NCBI GenBank assembly: GCA_964591085.1
Contig: CAZPXH010000026.1
Location: 1 to 19,238 of the forward strand
Direction of reading: 5' to 3'
Length of the DNA stretch: 19,238 bases
DNA from: CAZPXH01 sp964591085
GTDB taxonomy: Bacteria; Spirochaetota; Spirochaetia; DSM-27196; CAZPXH01
Shown: positions 1-6,327 of the stretch, in pieces
Position numbering within the stretch: the first letter of the stretch is position 1
Layout of the letters: each line of letters opens with the position of its first letter
Notes under the pieces: model-generated
The model's database searches: none
Told to the model about the DNA's origin: nothing
What the model saw: the letters and a program-made list of their open reading frames with translations, nothing else
Translations under genes and position numbers: made by a program

Positions 1-2
1 GA

Positions 3-95
3 GCGAGCGTCGTATCGGTACCGAACACGGGCCACCGGCTCATCCTGGAAGACACGGAGGCGGTGCTGGCGGCGATTCGAGGATATCTGAGGTGA
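3..95 (+). CDS. C-terminal end of an alpha/beta hydrolase-like protein (partial)
   Basis: Only the last 30 codons are in the window; the frame is open from the left edge and stops with TGA at 93-95. The tail reads VPNTGHRLILEDTEAVLAAI and then RGYLR. A Gly-His about 22 residues before the end, followed by an acidic helix, is how alpha/beta-hydrolase-fold esterases and haloperoxidase-like proteins commonly finish, with that His as the catalytic base. The assignment rests on this short tail alone, so the subfamily cannot be named. The same frame stays open for 50 codons after the TGA (to TAA at 246-248) but has no start codon, and I do not count that as a gene. Confidence 0.5.
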   Translation, partial: ASVVSVPNTGHRLILEDTEAVLAAIRGYLR

Positions 96-273
96 GAAGC
101 AGCTTTCGGTCAGGCCCGCGCAATTCGGATTTCTGCGCCGGTCATTTGGTTCGGAAACAAGAAGCCGCGGCCGGAGAAGAAGTCTCGACTGACCGTCACG
201 AACCCGGCCGCAGGCATCAACGCCCGCCCGAAGAGTGTGATCGGCTAACGGGGGAAGCAGCCGGAGAGGTCGC

Positions 274-623
274 CTATCGCGCGAGCGTCTTGAGCGGCCG
301 GAGCGTCTTGATAGCCCAATCGTAGTGGCTCGAGGTTGCCGAAACGAGATACGCTCCAAGGGACGTCGATCCGGTCCATCCGTAGCATTTGTTCGTGAAC
401 AGCTCTTCGTCGGTGGGCTTTCCGATAAGCTCGATCATCATCAGGTCCACTCGTGGAGATGACAGATCACGTCCGCGACCGTCCTGTCGCGATCGTTCAG
501 CTCATCGTTCTCGTACGAGCGCTCCGGAAGGTCGAGCGGCAAGGCATCGACGAATTCGAGAAGCTCGTCGAAGTTCGCGTCGCCGGCTTCGAGCAGCTGA
601 GCACGGGTCGTTGGTCGTGGCAT
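274..623 (-). pseudogene. ClbS/DfsB-like four-helix protein with its middle deleted and frame broken
   Basis: The N-terminal part (ATG at 623) reads MPRPTTRAQLLEAGDANFDE and continues through NDRDRTVADVICHLHEWT. This is the recognisable first 60 residues of the ClbS/DfsB (DUF1706) family, with the conserved DRD and HLHEW elements. The frame then stops at TGA 441-443. A second frame, from ATG 439-441 to TAG 274-276, reads IELIGKPTDEELFTNK and then WTGSTSLGAYLVSATSSHYD, which is the family's C-terminal part. Family members are about 165-170 residues; here the two pieces total about 115. Roughly 50-60 residues are therefore absent from the centre and the frame has changed. ClbS hydrolyses colibactin and other members detoxify small molecules or bind metal; no function can be claimed for this copy. 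Its ATG overlaps the stop of the upstream lipoprotein gene by one base (TGATG), so the two were probably co-translated. Confidence 0.75.
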
Positions 624-1834
624 CAATCCCACGCTTCCGGGTTGTTGATCCGCCCGAACGCCTCGTACGCCGGCAGAGGCACCGGGTCGCCGAGCCCTTT
701 TCGCATGAGTCCGCTTCTGTCGTGCAGCGCGTCGGGAGAGCGCACGAGCCTGAAGTGCAGGGCAAACGCTATGTCGAGCGGATCGATCGCGGCAATGTAG
801 CGCTCCACCATCCGGGCGTGCTCGGTGTCGCTGAGTTGGCGTTCGGCGACCGGGTGCGGGCCTCCGAACTCGGTGACGACGATCCGCCCGGAGAACGAAG
901 CTGGCAGCCGCGAGCGTAAGGCCTCTACGTACGCCGCGAAATCCTCCCATTGGTCGTAGAGGTGGGCGTCGACCCAGTCGTAGCTCGATTGCTCGAGTAT
1001 GGTCTCAAGCCGGTCCAACGAGGTCTCGTCGATTTCGCCGGCGTCGAACTGTTGCTGTTCCTCCGCCAGTTGCGACCGTATGTCGTCTGCGGTGAGCACC
1101 ATGCCGTGGGAGTCCCACAGCCAGTCGACCGTGCCGTCGTACGCGGCCAGTCCTGCGACCCACCCGACGGAGAGTCCACCGAGCACCACCGTCAGGGAAG
1201 GATCGACGCTCTTCACCGTGTCGTAGAAGACGTTCTGCGACAGCCGAAACTCATCACCGCTTCCAACGTAGTTGTACCGGCTGCCCCACTCGTTTCCGAA
1301 CTGCACCCATTCGATGACGCCGGGATTTCGCGGCAGGTAACGATTGAGGAACGCCTCCACATAGGCGGCGAAAGCTGTGCGCCCGTCTTCGTCGAGCGCA
1401 GCGGAGCGCGGGTTCACGCGATCGGGACCGAGCTGAACACGAAGCCACTCGGGGGCATCGGCGGGGAATGTCACCAGCGCTCGAATACCGAGCTCCTGCA
1501 GGAAGTCCATCCGTGCGTCCATCGGGCCCCAGTTGTACTCACCTTCCTCAGGCTCACGGAATCCCCAGTCGGCCTCCAAGCGGGTAATGCCCACCCCGAG
1601 CTCGGGAAGGTGGCGTGCTACGACTGCTCTGGTTGCTTCGTTCGTCAGTCCGACGAAGGCGATACCGAACTCCGTTTCGCCCTCAAGCGTGTAGCTGACG
1701 GAAACGGGCTGGTGAACGCAGGAGATGAAGAGGAGCGTTGCGGCTACCGGGACCGCGGAAGCCCGGGCAATCGCCCGGGCTTCAAGCCCGCTGATGGATC
1801 GAACACGGCAAACGTGCCAATCGGAAACACTCAC
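623..1834 (-). CDS. Glycoside hydrolase (clan GH-A-like, TIM barrel) lipoprotein
   Basis: A 403-residue protein if read from GTG 1834, which has a weak AGGCGG ribosome site just upstream; no ATG lies close to the signal sequence. Residues about 27-39 (AVPVAATLLFISC) form a hydrophobic signal ending in a lipobox-like FISC, so Cys39 is probably lipidated. The catalytic part looks like a TIM-barrel glycosidase of clan GH-A: VIEWVQFGNEWG gives the Asn-Glu pair (acid/base Glu182), and GRIVVTEFGGPHP gives the strand-7 nucleophile Glu322. EADWGFREPEEGEYNW near residue 88 is typical of the strand-2 region of GH5/GH39/GH42-like enzymes. The substrate cannot be told. The start is uncertain because the signal-peptide region contains a long perfect palindrome (1758-1783). 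It overlaps the ClbS-like remnant by one base. Confidence 0.72.
   Translation of the reverse strand: MSVSDWHVCRVRSISGLEARAIARASAVPVAATLLFISCVHQPVSVSYTLEGETEFGIAFVGLTNEATRAVVARHLPELGVGITRLEADWGFREPEEGEYNWGPMDARMDFLQELGIRALVTFPADAPEWLRVQLGPDRVNPRSAALDEDGRTAFAAYVEAFLNRYLPRNPGVIEWVQFGNEWGSRYNYVGSGDEFRLSQNVFYDTVKSVDPSLTVVLGGLSVGWVAGLAAYDGTVDWLWDSHGMVLTADDIRSQLAEEQQQFDAGEIDETSLDRLETILEQSSYDWVDAHLYDQWEDFAAYVEALRSRLPASFSGRIVVTEFGGPHPVAERQLSDTEHARMVERYIAAIDPLDIAFALHFRLVRSPDALHDRSGLMRKGLGDPVPLPAYEAFGRINNPEAWD
1758..1783. repeat. Perfect 11-bp inverted repeat inside the lipoprotein signal-peptide region
   Basis: Arms GAAGCCCGGGC (1758-1768) and GCCCGGGCTTC (1773-1783) are perfect reverse complements around a 4-base AATC loop. 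On the coding (minus) strand the element encodes EARAIARAS just before the hydrophobic core of the signal sequence. Such a long GC-rich hairpin is unusual at the 5' end of a coding region. It may be an inserted palindromic repeat unit, or a sign that the true start lies downstream of it. Confidence 0.7.
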
Positions 1835-2000
1835 GGAACCGCCTGATCGCGAGAGCCCACGCCACGCGCAGGGCCACTCCGCTACGAACGTATCACGCGG
1901 ACGCCGTTCGGCCGGCAAGTGAGCAAGATTCGTCAACTCGGCCGCTCGATCAGGAACTACCTTCCGGGAGAACAAGTGGTTTTCGTCCAAGGAGGGATAC

Positions 2001-2381
2001 ATGGAAATCAAGCAAGTATTCGATGTGGTGGTCACTCCAGACCCCCAGGCGAGCGTCGAATTTTTCCGGCGCTGCTTCGGATTCGACGCCGTGGTCGACT
2101 TGGAGTGGTACGTCCACCTCAGACACGAATGCGGAGCCGAGATCGCCTTCATGGCCGCGGGCCATGAGAGTCAGCCGGCCGAGTACCGAACCCCACTCTC
2201 GGGTCCCGGGTTCATTTTCAGCATCGAGGTCGAGGATGCCGACCGTGCGCTCGGACGCCTGCTCGAATCAGGGTGCTCGATCACGCAGCCCATCGTGACC
2301 GAGCCGTGGGGTCAGCGCCACTTTGGCTTGACCGACCCATCGGGTCTGATGATAGACGTCGTGGCCACAGTGGAGGGGTAG
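2001..2381 (+). CDS. VOC (glyoxalase/bleomycin-resistance-like) family protein
   Basis: A 126-residue single-domain protein of the vicinal oxygen chelate superfamily. It shows two beta-alpha-beta-beta-beta modules: residues 1-55 (VFDVVVTPDPQASVEFFRRC, then a Trp-Tyr-rich strand) and residues 70-125 (GPGFIFSIEVEDADRALGRL, then PWGQRHFGLTDPSGLMIDVV). The ending FGLTDPSGLMIDV is the classic VOC C-terminal signature. The ATG is fixed by a strong AAGGAGG site at 1989-1995, five bases upstream. VOC proteins are lyases, dioxygenases or drug-binding proteins; the substrate is not readable here. The stop TAG is immediately followed by the ATG of the next gene, so the pair is likely co-transcribed. It reads intact, unlike its neighbours. 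Confidence 0.88.
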   Translation: MEIKQVFDVVVTPDPQASVEFFRRCFGFDAVVDLEWYVHLRHECGAEIAFMAAGHESQPAEYRTPLSGPGFIFSIEVEDADRALGRLLESGCSITQPIVTEPWGQRHFGLTDPSGLMIDVVATVEG

Positions 2382-2711
2382 ATGAGCCTTGAGGAACTCC
2401 CGAACATTGGCCCCACGCTCGCTGCGCGGTTGCGGCGTGTCGGCGTACACACGGAAGAAGACTTGAGGCGCATCGGGCCGGCTGAAGTTTATCGCAGGAT
2501 TGCGGCCGAGTACGGCCTCAGTCGCCCACCGTTGTGCTACAATCTCTACTCGCCGGCAGCCGCGTTGGACGGCGTCGACTGGCGCGCGCTGGACGAGAAG
2601 ACCAAAGCGGCACTCTGCCGGGAAGCAGGGGTGGAGTATCCGGGAGCAAGATCCTCGCGCGCTCGCTCTCGAGCGGGCGCTTCGGTACATCGACGAGCAT
2701 CTCGATCGTGA
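2382..2711 (+). CDS. TfoX C-terminal-domain-like (helix-hairpin-helix) protein, 3' end probably fused into neighbour
   Basis: The ATG directly follows the VOC stop codon, and GGAGGGG at the VOC 3' end can serve as its ribosome site. Residues 1-85 match the TfoX/Sxy C-terminal domain: SLEELPNIGPTLAARLRRVG is a helix-hairpin-helix, followed by HTEEDLRRIGPAEVYRRI and then a paired-helix region ending DGVDWRALDEKTKAALCREAG. Stand-alone members are about 85-100 residues. After residue 86 the frame becomes Arg/Ser-rich and low-complexity (SSRARSRAGASVHRRASRS) because it is reading out of frame through the AraC-type gene. The natural stop therefore seems to have been lost. TfoX regulates competence in gammaproteobacteria; stand-alone C-terminal domains are of unknown role. 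Confidence 0.65.
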   Translation: MSLEELPNIGPTLAARLRRVGVHTEEDLRRIGPAEVYRRIAAEYGLSRPPLCYNLYSPAAALDGVDWRALDEKTKAALCREAGVEYPGARSSRARSRAGASVHRRASRS

Positions 2712-3335
2712 TCTGTCGCTCAAGCAAGTGGCCGCCATGGCGAACTACTCTCCTCACCATTTCCACCGGCTGTTCCGACGGGTGATTGGTGAGTCGCTCC
2801 ACGGGTATGTACGGCGTCTCCGGATAGAACAGGGCGCATTCAGCCTCCGCACGGGCGAGGAACCGGTTGGCGAGATTGCGACCCAAAGTGGGTTCGCCGA
2901 TCATGAGACGTTCACTCGCAACTTCCGCCGGGCCTTCGCGTTACCGCCGCGGCGCTACCGGAGGAAGGCCGATGCCGCCGGATTTCGTCGCCCTCGTGGC
3001 ATCGAATGGATCCACGAAGTCCGGTTCCCCGGCGCACGGTGCGCGGCGGCGAGACTCCGCGGATCGTATCGGACGATGCCGCTACCCACGGATGAAGGGT
3101 CGCCGTGGTCGAACTCGCCGCCGGCGAATATGTCTGCGCTCGCTGGCGTGGTCCCGCAGATCTCGTGACGCCGGTCTACCACCACCTGATCTACAGCTGG
3201 AGTCGGGAACAGGGCAGGCGAGTCGATCCCCGCCGCCCTCCGTTCGAACGCTTCGTGCACGGCGTCGCCGGTGCCGGTGACGGGAGTACCGTGACGGTTA
3301 ACGTGTATGTCCCGTTAGGCGGTTCACGAATGTAG
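2632..3335 (+). pseudogene. AraC-family regulator with GyrI-like effector domain, broken in the middle
   Basis: One frame (about 2632-3090) encodes a complete AraC DNA-binding region: LERALRYIDEHLDRDLSLKQ, then ANYSPHHFHRLFRRVIGESL, and later GFADHETFTRNFRRAFALPP with RRYRR. The two helix-turn-helix units are clear. It continues with IEWIHEVRFPGARCAAARLR, the start of a GyrI-like effector-binding domain. A second frame, from about 3090 to TAG 3333-3335, reads RVAVVELAAGEYVCARWRGP and ends with a strand VTVNVYVPL, the last part of a GyrI-like domain. The central 50-60 residues of that domain are missing and the frame shifts at the join. No start codon exists near the N-terminus in this frame (nearest residues SIREQDPRAL), so the 5' end also seems lost at the junction with the TfoX-like gene. 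Intact relatives sense small molecules or drugs. Confidence 0.72.
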
Positions 3336-3392
3336 CGTGCGGCGCGAGCCTGGTTCCGCTCTCTGGACACCGCAAGACGCTGCGGTTCTGGG

Positions 3393-3873
3393 CTACGCGA
3401 AGAACGCGTACAGGCTCATCAGAGTACTCAACAGCACGAACCCGGTCCCGATCAGCCACATCATACCGGTGAACCGTCGGTTAAAGTCATCGAACCGCTT
3501 GTCGACTTGCTCGAAGCGTTTGTCCANNNNNNNNNNNNNNNNNNNNNNNNNNNNNNNNNNNNNNNNNNNNNNNNNNNNNNNNNNNNNNNNNNNNNNNNNN
3601 NNNNNNNNNNNNNNNNNNNNNNNNNNCCTGCTCGAAGCGTTTGTCCACCTGCTCGAAGCGTTTGTCCACCTGCTCGAAGCGTTTGTCCACCTGCTCGAAG
3701 CGCTTCTCCATCTGGTCGAAACCTTGCTTCATGAGCTCGCGCTGTGCCTTGAGTTCTTCTTCCACGCGGATGATACGCTCGCTCAGCTGCAGAACCGGCG
3801 CCGGAAGCCACTCGAAGATGTGCGTCTGTACGTAGGTTCCGACCTGCTCGAGGTCGCGCTCGGTTAGTGCCAT
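3393..3873 (-). CDS. Coiled-coil protein with heptad repeats and a C-terminal membrane helix, interrupted by assembly gap
   Basis: The start ATG (3871-3873) has a good GAGGTGA site upstream. The N-terminus reads MALTERDLEQVGTYVQTHIF and is followed by a long helix (SERIIRVEEELKAQRELMKQ) entering repeated heptads VDKRFEQ. The scaffold gap falls inside these repeats. Beyond it the minus strand resumes with DKRFEQVDKRFDDFNRRF and then a transmembrane helix, MMWLIGTGFVLLSTLMSLYAFFA, with stop TAG at 3393-3395. The two halves are out of phase across exactly 100 N, so the N run is not the true length. Repeat phase is kept exactly at both gap edges, so the missing length is probably zero or a multiple of 21 bases. 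Similar small tail-anchored coiled-coil proteins of unknown function occur in many bacteria. A trimeric or parallel coil projecting from the membrane is plausible. Confidence 0.72.
3506..3710. repeat. 21-bp tandem repeat encoding VDKRFEQ heptads, spanning the assembly gap
   Basis: The unit CCTGCTCGAAGCGTTTGTCC-A occurs identically at 3627-3647, 3648-3668 and 3669-3689. A diverged copy follows at 3690-3710. On the other side of the N run a copy differing only at its second base lies at 3506-3526. The gap begins and ends exactly at unit boundaries. Near-identical units explain why the assembler could not span this point. Confidence 0.9.
3527..3626. other. Assembly gap (100 N)
   Basis: Exactly 100 unknown bases, the usual placeholder for a scaffold gap of unknown size. 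It lies inside the 21-bp repeat array of the coiled-coil gene. Confidence 0.99.
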
Positions 3874-3890
3874 ATGCTGTCACCTCATAA

Positions 3891-4078
3891 TCTAGATGAA
3901 TACGGAGATAAAGGAAATCGTGCTTCACTTCCCCCCGCCGCTCGCGCCAGGCGGCAAACCCGTCCCGGAAGAGGGCTTCCACCTCTTCTCCGAAGTGAGC
4001 GGACCGAGCGTCGATCACGCACTCGCCTAATTCCACGATGCCTGCCACTTCGCTGACACCGCGAATCGTATGAACTCA
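3891..4078 (-). other. Unrecognised open reading frame, possible gene remnant
   Basis: Upstream of the coiled-coil gene, the minus strand reads VHTIRGVSEVAGIVELGECV and then a helix-rich GEEVEALFRDGFAAWRERRG, followed by EVKHDFLYLRIHLDYEV. A possible GTG start is at 4046-4048 with no clear ribosome site. The frame is preceded at once by TGA (4076-4078) and remains open into the next gene out of its frame. Residue use looks protein-like rather than random, but I do not recognise the family. It could be a fragment left by deletion, or a chance open frame in GC-rich DNA. Confidence 0.3.
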
Positions 4079-4100
4079 GCAAGCCAGATCATCTCCGTCC

Positions 4101-4807
4101 TCAACCCGTCGGTCGACCGCTACGAAGCGGTTGTCCGCACCGGGTTCCGGCTTCCGTGGTCGCTTCGCGACCGGGCGACCCGGCGGCCCGGCGACTTTCG
4201 GCTGACAAGAGAAGCGCCGCCTCAATGGGCAGCTGCCTGCCGAACAGAGACGCGGCGACCTCTGCGATGTCACGGACGTCTACAAAACTCACGAGGCCAT
4301 CGCCTTTGGAGTTTAGCACCACCTTTTGCTCAACGGTCATCTTCGCCGAGTGCAGGAAGTTCTACATGAACCAGTTGGGACGAAGGACGCAGTGCGGGAT
4401 ACCGCTCTGCCGAATCAGGTCATCCACCTCGCCTTGCGCGCGGTACACCGCCCCGAGCTCGGAGGCCGCGTCGGCGAGGGGCTCCGAGGCGCGCACTATG
4501 TAGGTGATGCCCGCGGCCTTGGCTGCCTCGACAACGTTGCGCCCGAGTTCGACCATACCGGGTTCATCGGAAGGAGCACGAACAGCTGATCGAAGCCGTC
4601 GAGGGCGTTTCGCACACTCGCTGCGTCCGAGAAATCAAGCACGGCAGCTTCCACGCATCCGTCCCTGAGCTGTCCGGCCTTCTCCTCGGAGCGCGTGCCA
4701 GCCACGAAGGGGATTCCGCGTCGCGCGAGTGCTGCCTGCAGCGCGGAGCCCACGGTACCGGTGGCCCCGCAGACAATAGCCTTCTTTGATTGATCAGGCT
4801 TCGCCAT
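4101..4807 (-). pseudogene. NmrA-like NAD(P)-binding oxidoreductase, frameshifted, stop-interrupted and C-terminally truncated
   Basis: From ATG 4807 the protein starts MAKPDQSKKAIVCGATGTVG; GATGTVG is the dinucleotide-binding loop of atypical short-chain dehydrogenases of the NmrA/SDR type. It continues through a family-typical FDQLFVLLPMNP to about 4560. There the frame changes, and the next frame reads MVELGRNVVEAAKAAGITYI up to RPNWFM, followed by a TAG stop at 4362-4364. The same frame then resumes as NFLHSAKMTVEQKVVLNSKG and FVDVRDIAEVAASLFGRQLP. The usual family text is RPNWFMQNF, so TAG most simply replaces CAG (Gln). After about residue 230 the family resemblance ends in Arg/Gly-rich text, so the C-terminal lobe is missing. 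Three independent lesions make function unlikely. Confidence 0.78.
4116..4172. repeat. Two adjacent perfect hairpins at the lost 3' end of the NmrA-like gene
   Basis: ACCGCT/AGCGGT arms at 4116-4121 and 4126-4131 (loop ACGA), then GGTCGC/GCGACC arms at 4158-4163 and 4167-4172 (loop TTC). They sit where the NmrA-like coding text stops resembling its family. They could be a terminator pair, or the footprint of a small palindromic repeat that replaced the gene's end. No T-run follows. Confidence 0.45.
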
Positions 4808-4849
4808 AACACAAACATTCCGCAACAGGAGCATCTCTGCTCAGCGATC

Positions 4850-5116
4850 CCGCTCGATCTCCTGTACGCGCTGATTGCGCCAGATATGGTGACCGGCACG
4901 ACTCTGCAGGTACTGCTCTATCCCAACAATGCGTTCGACAACGGCGGGATCGGGGCGTCACTCATGGGCACCACCCACTACCGGGTAGAATCGCTTCCGG
5001 CTTTGGAGCTTCTTCTGGGAGGCGGCTTCGGTCTTCTCTATGATTTGTCTGACAGCGAGGCTGAGACATCGTCATCGTCGACCATTACCTTCGCCATTGA
5101 GGGAGCAGTTGCGTAG
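4850..5116 (+). pseudogene. Fragment of a probable outer-membrane beta-barrel protein
   Basis: This frame encodes TTLQVLLYPNNAFDNGGIGA, then SLMGTTHYRVESLPALELLL and GFGLLYDLSDSEAETSSSST, ending TITFAIEGAVA. Alternating small, polar and aromatic residues in strand-length blocks separated by short acidic turns suggest membrane beta-strands. There is no signal peptide. The only ATG in the coherent part (4886) has no good ribosome site, and the text begins about 40 bases from the divergent start of the NmrA-like gene. The terminal residue is not the aromatic usual for barrels. I read it as a piece left from a longer gene; the family cannot be named. Confidence 0.4.
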
Positions 5117-5189
5117 GGCCTCAGTGATCGGATGGTAGAGCGACCGGAGAACCCGCTCCCCTCGCCAGCTTTGGCGCAGACTCAAGTCC

Positions 5190-5957
5190 TCACTTCTGCT
5201 CAGCCGGCGCACTCGCCCTCCTCTGTTTCCGTGAGACCAGGCGGAAGACAACGAAACTGACAAAAAGCGCTGCGGTCAACGAGTAGATGAAGAACCGGAT
5301 GTCCTCATAGAACAGGATACGGACCAGGCGGCGGATGACCCGTACCGGGAATGACGCCGGCTCAACGTCCATGATCACGGCATCAAGCGAGAACACCGAC
5401 CCCGCCTGGGTTCGCCAAGCAGTTTCCAGGACCTGCGCACCCTCAATCATGATTACTCCATCCACCACTGTGGACTCCGGTCGCTGATCAGAACCGGTGA
5501 GAACGCCCGTACGGGTACGGTGGACCATTCGGCCAGCATCAATGAGCAACTCGGGCGTGACGATAGGGTAGGCGCCGCCGGGTGCTCGTCTTGGCGGGCT
5601 GATGTGGTAGCCAAGAACCGCCTTGATCTCCTCGTCCGCCATCGTGGACAGCTGATCGCGCACCGCAGCAAACGCATCGTCTGTTGGTGCCCACATCGTC
5701 TTGTCTGCGAGTTCAGGGTCGGCCAGAATCGCGAAGCCTTCGGCGTCGTACTGCTCAAACAGCTCCAGGAAGACCGAGTGATCGCCGGTCACGCGGAGCA
5801 CATCAACAATGCTCAGACCTCGGGCATCGTTTTCGTTCACGAATCGATATCCATTCACGGACGCTGAATCACTGGCGAAGACCGGAACGGCGAACAGGCC
5901 CAGGAACAAACCAATACTGAAAGCAGTAGCGCGGACGCGCGAAGACCCGATTCTCAT
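5190..5957 (-). CDS. Fasciclin (FAS1)-domain protein with signal peptide and C-terminal membrane helix
   Basis: A 255-residue protein from ATG 5957. Residues 1-28 form a signal peptide (basic MRIGSSRVRA, hydrophobic FSIGLFLGLFAVPVFA, likely cleavage after Ala28). Residues about 45-185 are a fasciclin domain: SIVDVLRVTGDHSVFLELFE, then KTMWAPTDDAFAAVRDQL (the H1-like TxxAPTDxAF motif), EIKAVLGYHI, and IEGAQVLETAWRTQAGSVFS leading into VIMDVEP. Residues about 222-242 form a membrane helix (FFIYSLTAALFVSFVVF) followed by a basic cytoplasmic tail. The protein is thus an adhesion-type domain displayed on the outer face of the inner membrane. The frame is open further upstream to 6161, but that part is Arg-rich repeat sequence, so I chose the ATG in front of the signal peptide although no clear ribosome site precedes it. 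Confidence 0.85.
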   Translation of the reverse strand: MRIGSSRVRATAFSIGLFLGLFAVPVFASDSASVNGYRFVNENDARGLSIVDVLRVTGDHSVFLELFEQYDAEGFAILADPELADKTMWAPTDDAFAAVRDQLSTMADEEIKAVLGYHISPPRRAPGGAYPIVTPELLIDAGRMVHRTRTGVLTGSDQRPESTVVDGVIMIEGAQVLETAWRTQAGSVFSLDAVIMDVEPASFPVRVIRRLVRILFYEDIRFFIYSLTAALFVSFVVFRLVSRKQRRASAPAEQK

Positions 5958-6327
5958 GGTTGCGGGAGCATTGACGACCGGACCTCTCAGGGACAAGCCC
6001 CCTTCAGGCCGTCTCGCTCGCTTCCGCCGCCCTCCGTGGCGGCTCTTCCTCGCTGGCGCTCGGCGCTCGCTCGCTTCGAGTCCTACTACACGCGACAAAC
6101 AATCCCCCGAGCCTGCTCCGCGATGCTTCTGGTGGAACGATTCGGCCGTTTCTTTACTCATTGGGGTCGCCCGGAACCTTTGTGGTAGTCCAGCAGGTCG
6201 GCGTCACTTGGGGCCGCTCCCGCACAAGTCGCGACATTAAGTCCATCAGCCCTGCGGTTTTTTGCAAGTCGGTGGGTGGGGGCAGCGGGTAGGCTCTCAC
6301 CAATCAAGTACCAGAAAATGAGCCACG
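5958..6327. other. Intergenic region, 370 bp, holding a GC-rich repeat element
   Basis: No gene I can support. It separates the divergent fasciclin and DUF3224 genes. The left third is the repeat element described separately. On the minus strand a short start-like text MSKETAESFHQKHR (ATG 6161) runs straight into that repeat and is not convincing as a gene. The remainder, with a GGTTTTTT run at 6257-6264, shows no clear promoter. Confidence 0.5.
5995..6100. repeat. GC-rich palindromic repeat element, partly similar to the tRNA-linked 185-bp repeats
   Basis: It contains CTTCAGGCCGTCTCG near its left end, a central CCGCC/GGCGG hairpin (CTCCGT loop), many GCTCGCTCGC-type steps, and ends CGCTTCGAGTCCTACTACAC. 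The core of the 185-bp units downstream of tRNA-Arg likewise contains CTTCAG near one end and CGCTTCGAGTCCTGCTGAAC at the other, with a hairpin between. The shared terminal block (CGCTTCGAGTCCT, then a 7-base near match) suggests one dispersed repeat family. Similarity elsewhere is loose, so membership is inferred. Confidence 0.5.

Noticed and set aside
92..325. 77-codon plus-strand frame after the hydrolase tail
   Set aside because: Arg/Glu-rich without fold-like pattern, and it overlaps the better supported ClbS-like C-terminal part on the minus strand.
950..1846. Long plus-strand open frame (298 codons)
   Set aside because: It is antisense to the glycosidase lipoprotein, whose catalytic motifs are clear; GC-rich DNA often leaves the opposite strand open.
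4020..4200. Possible integron attC site at the hairpins near 4116-4172
   Set aside because: No correctly placed RYYYAAC/GTTRRRY core pair was found, and neighbouring genes face both ways, unlike a cassette array.
5958..6161. N-terminal extension of the fasciclin protein
   Set aside because: It is Arg-rich text produced by the GC repeat element and lies before a proper signal peptide starting at ATG 5957.
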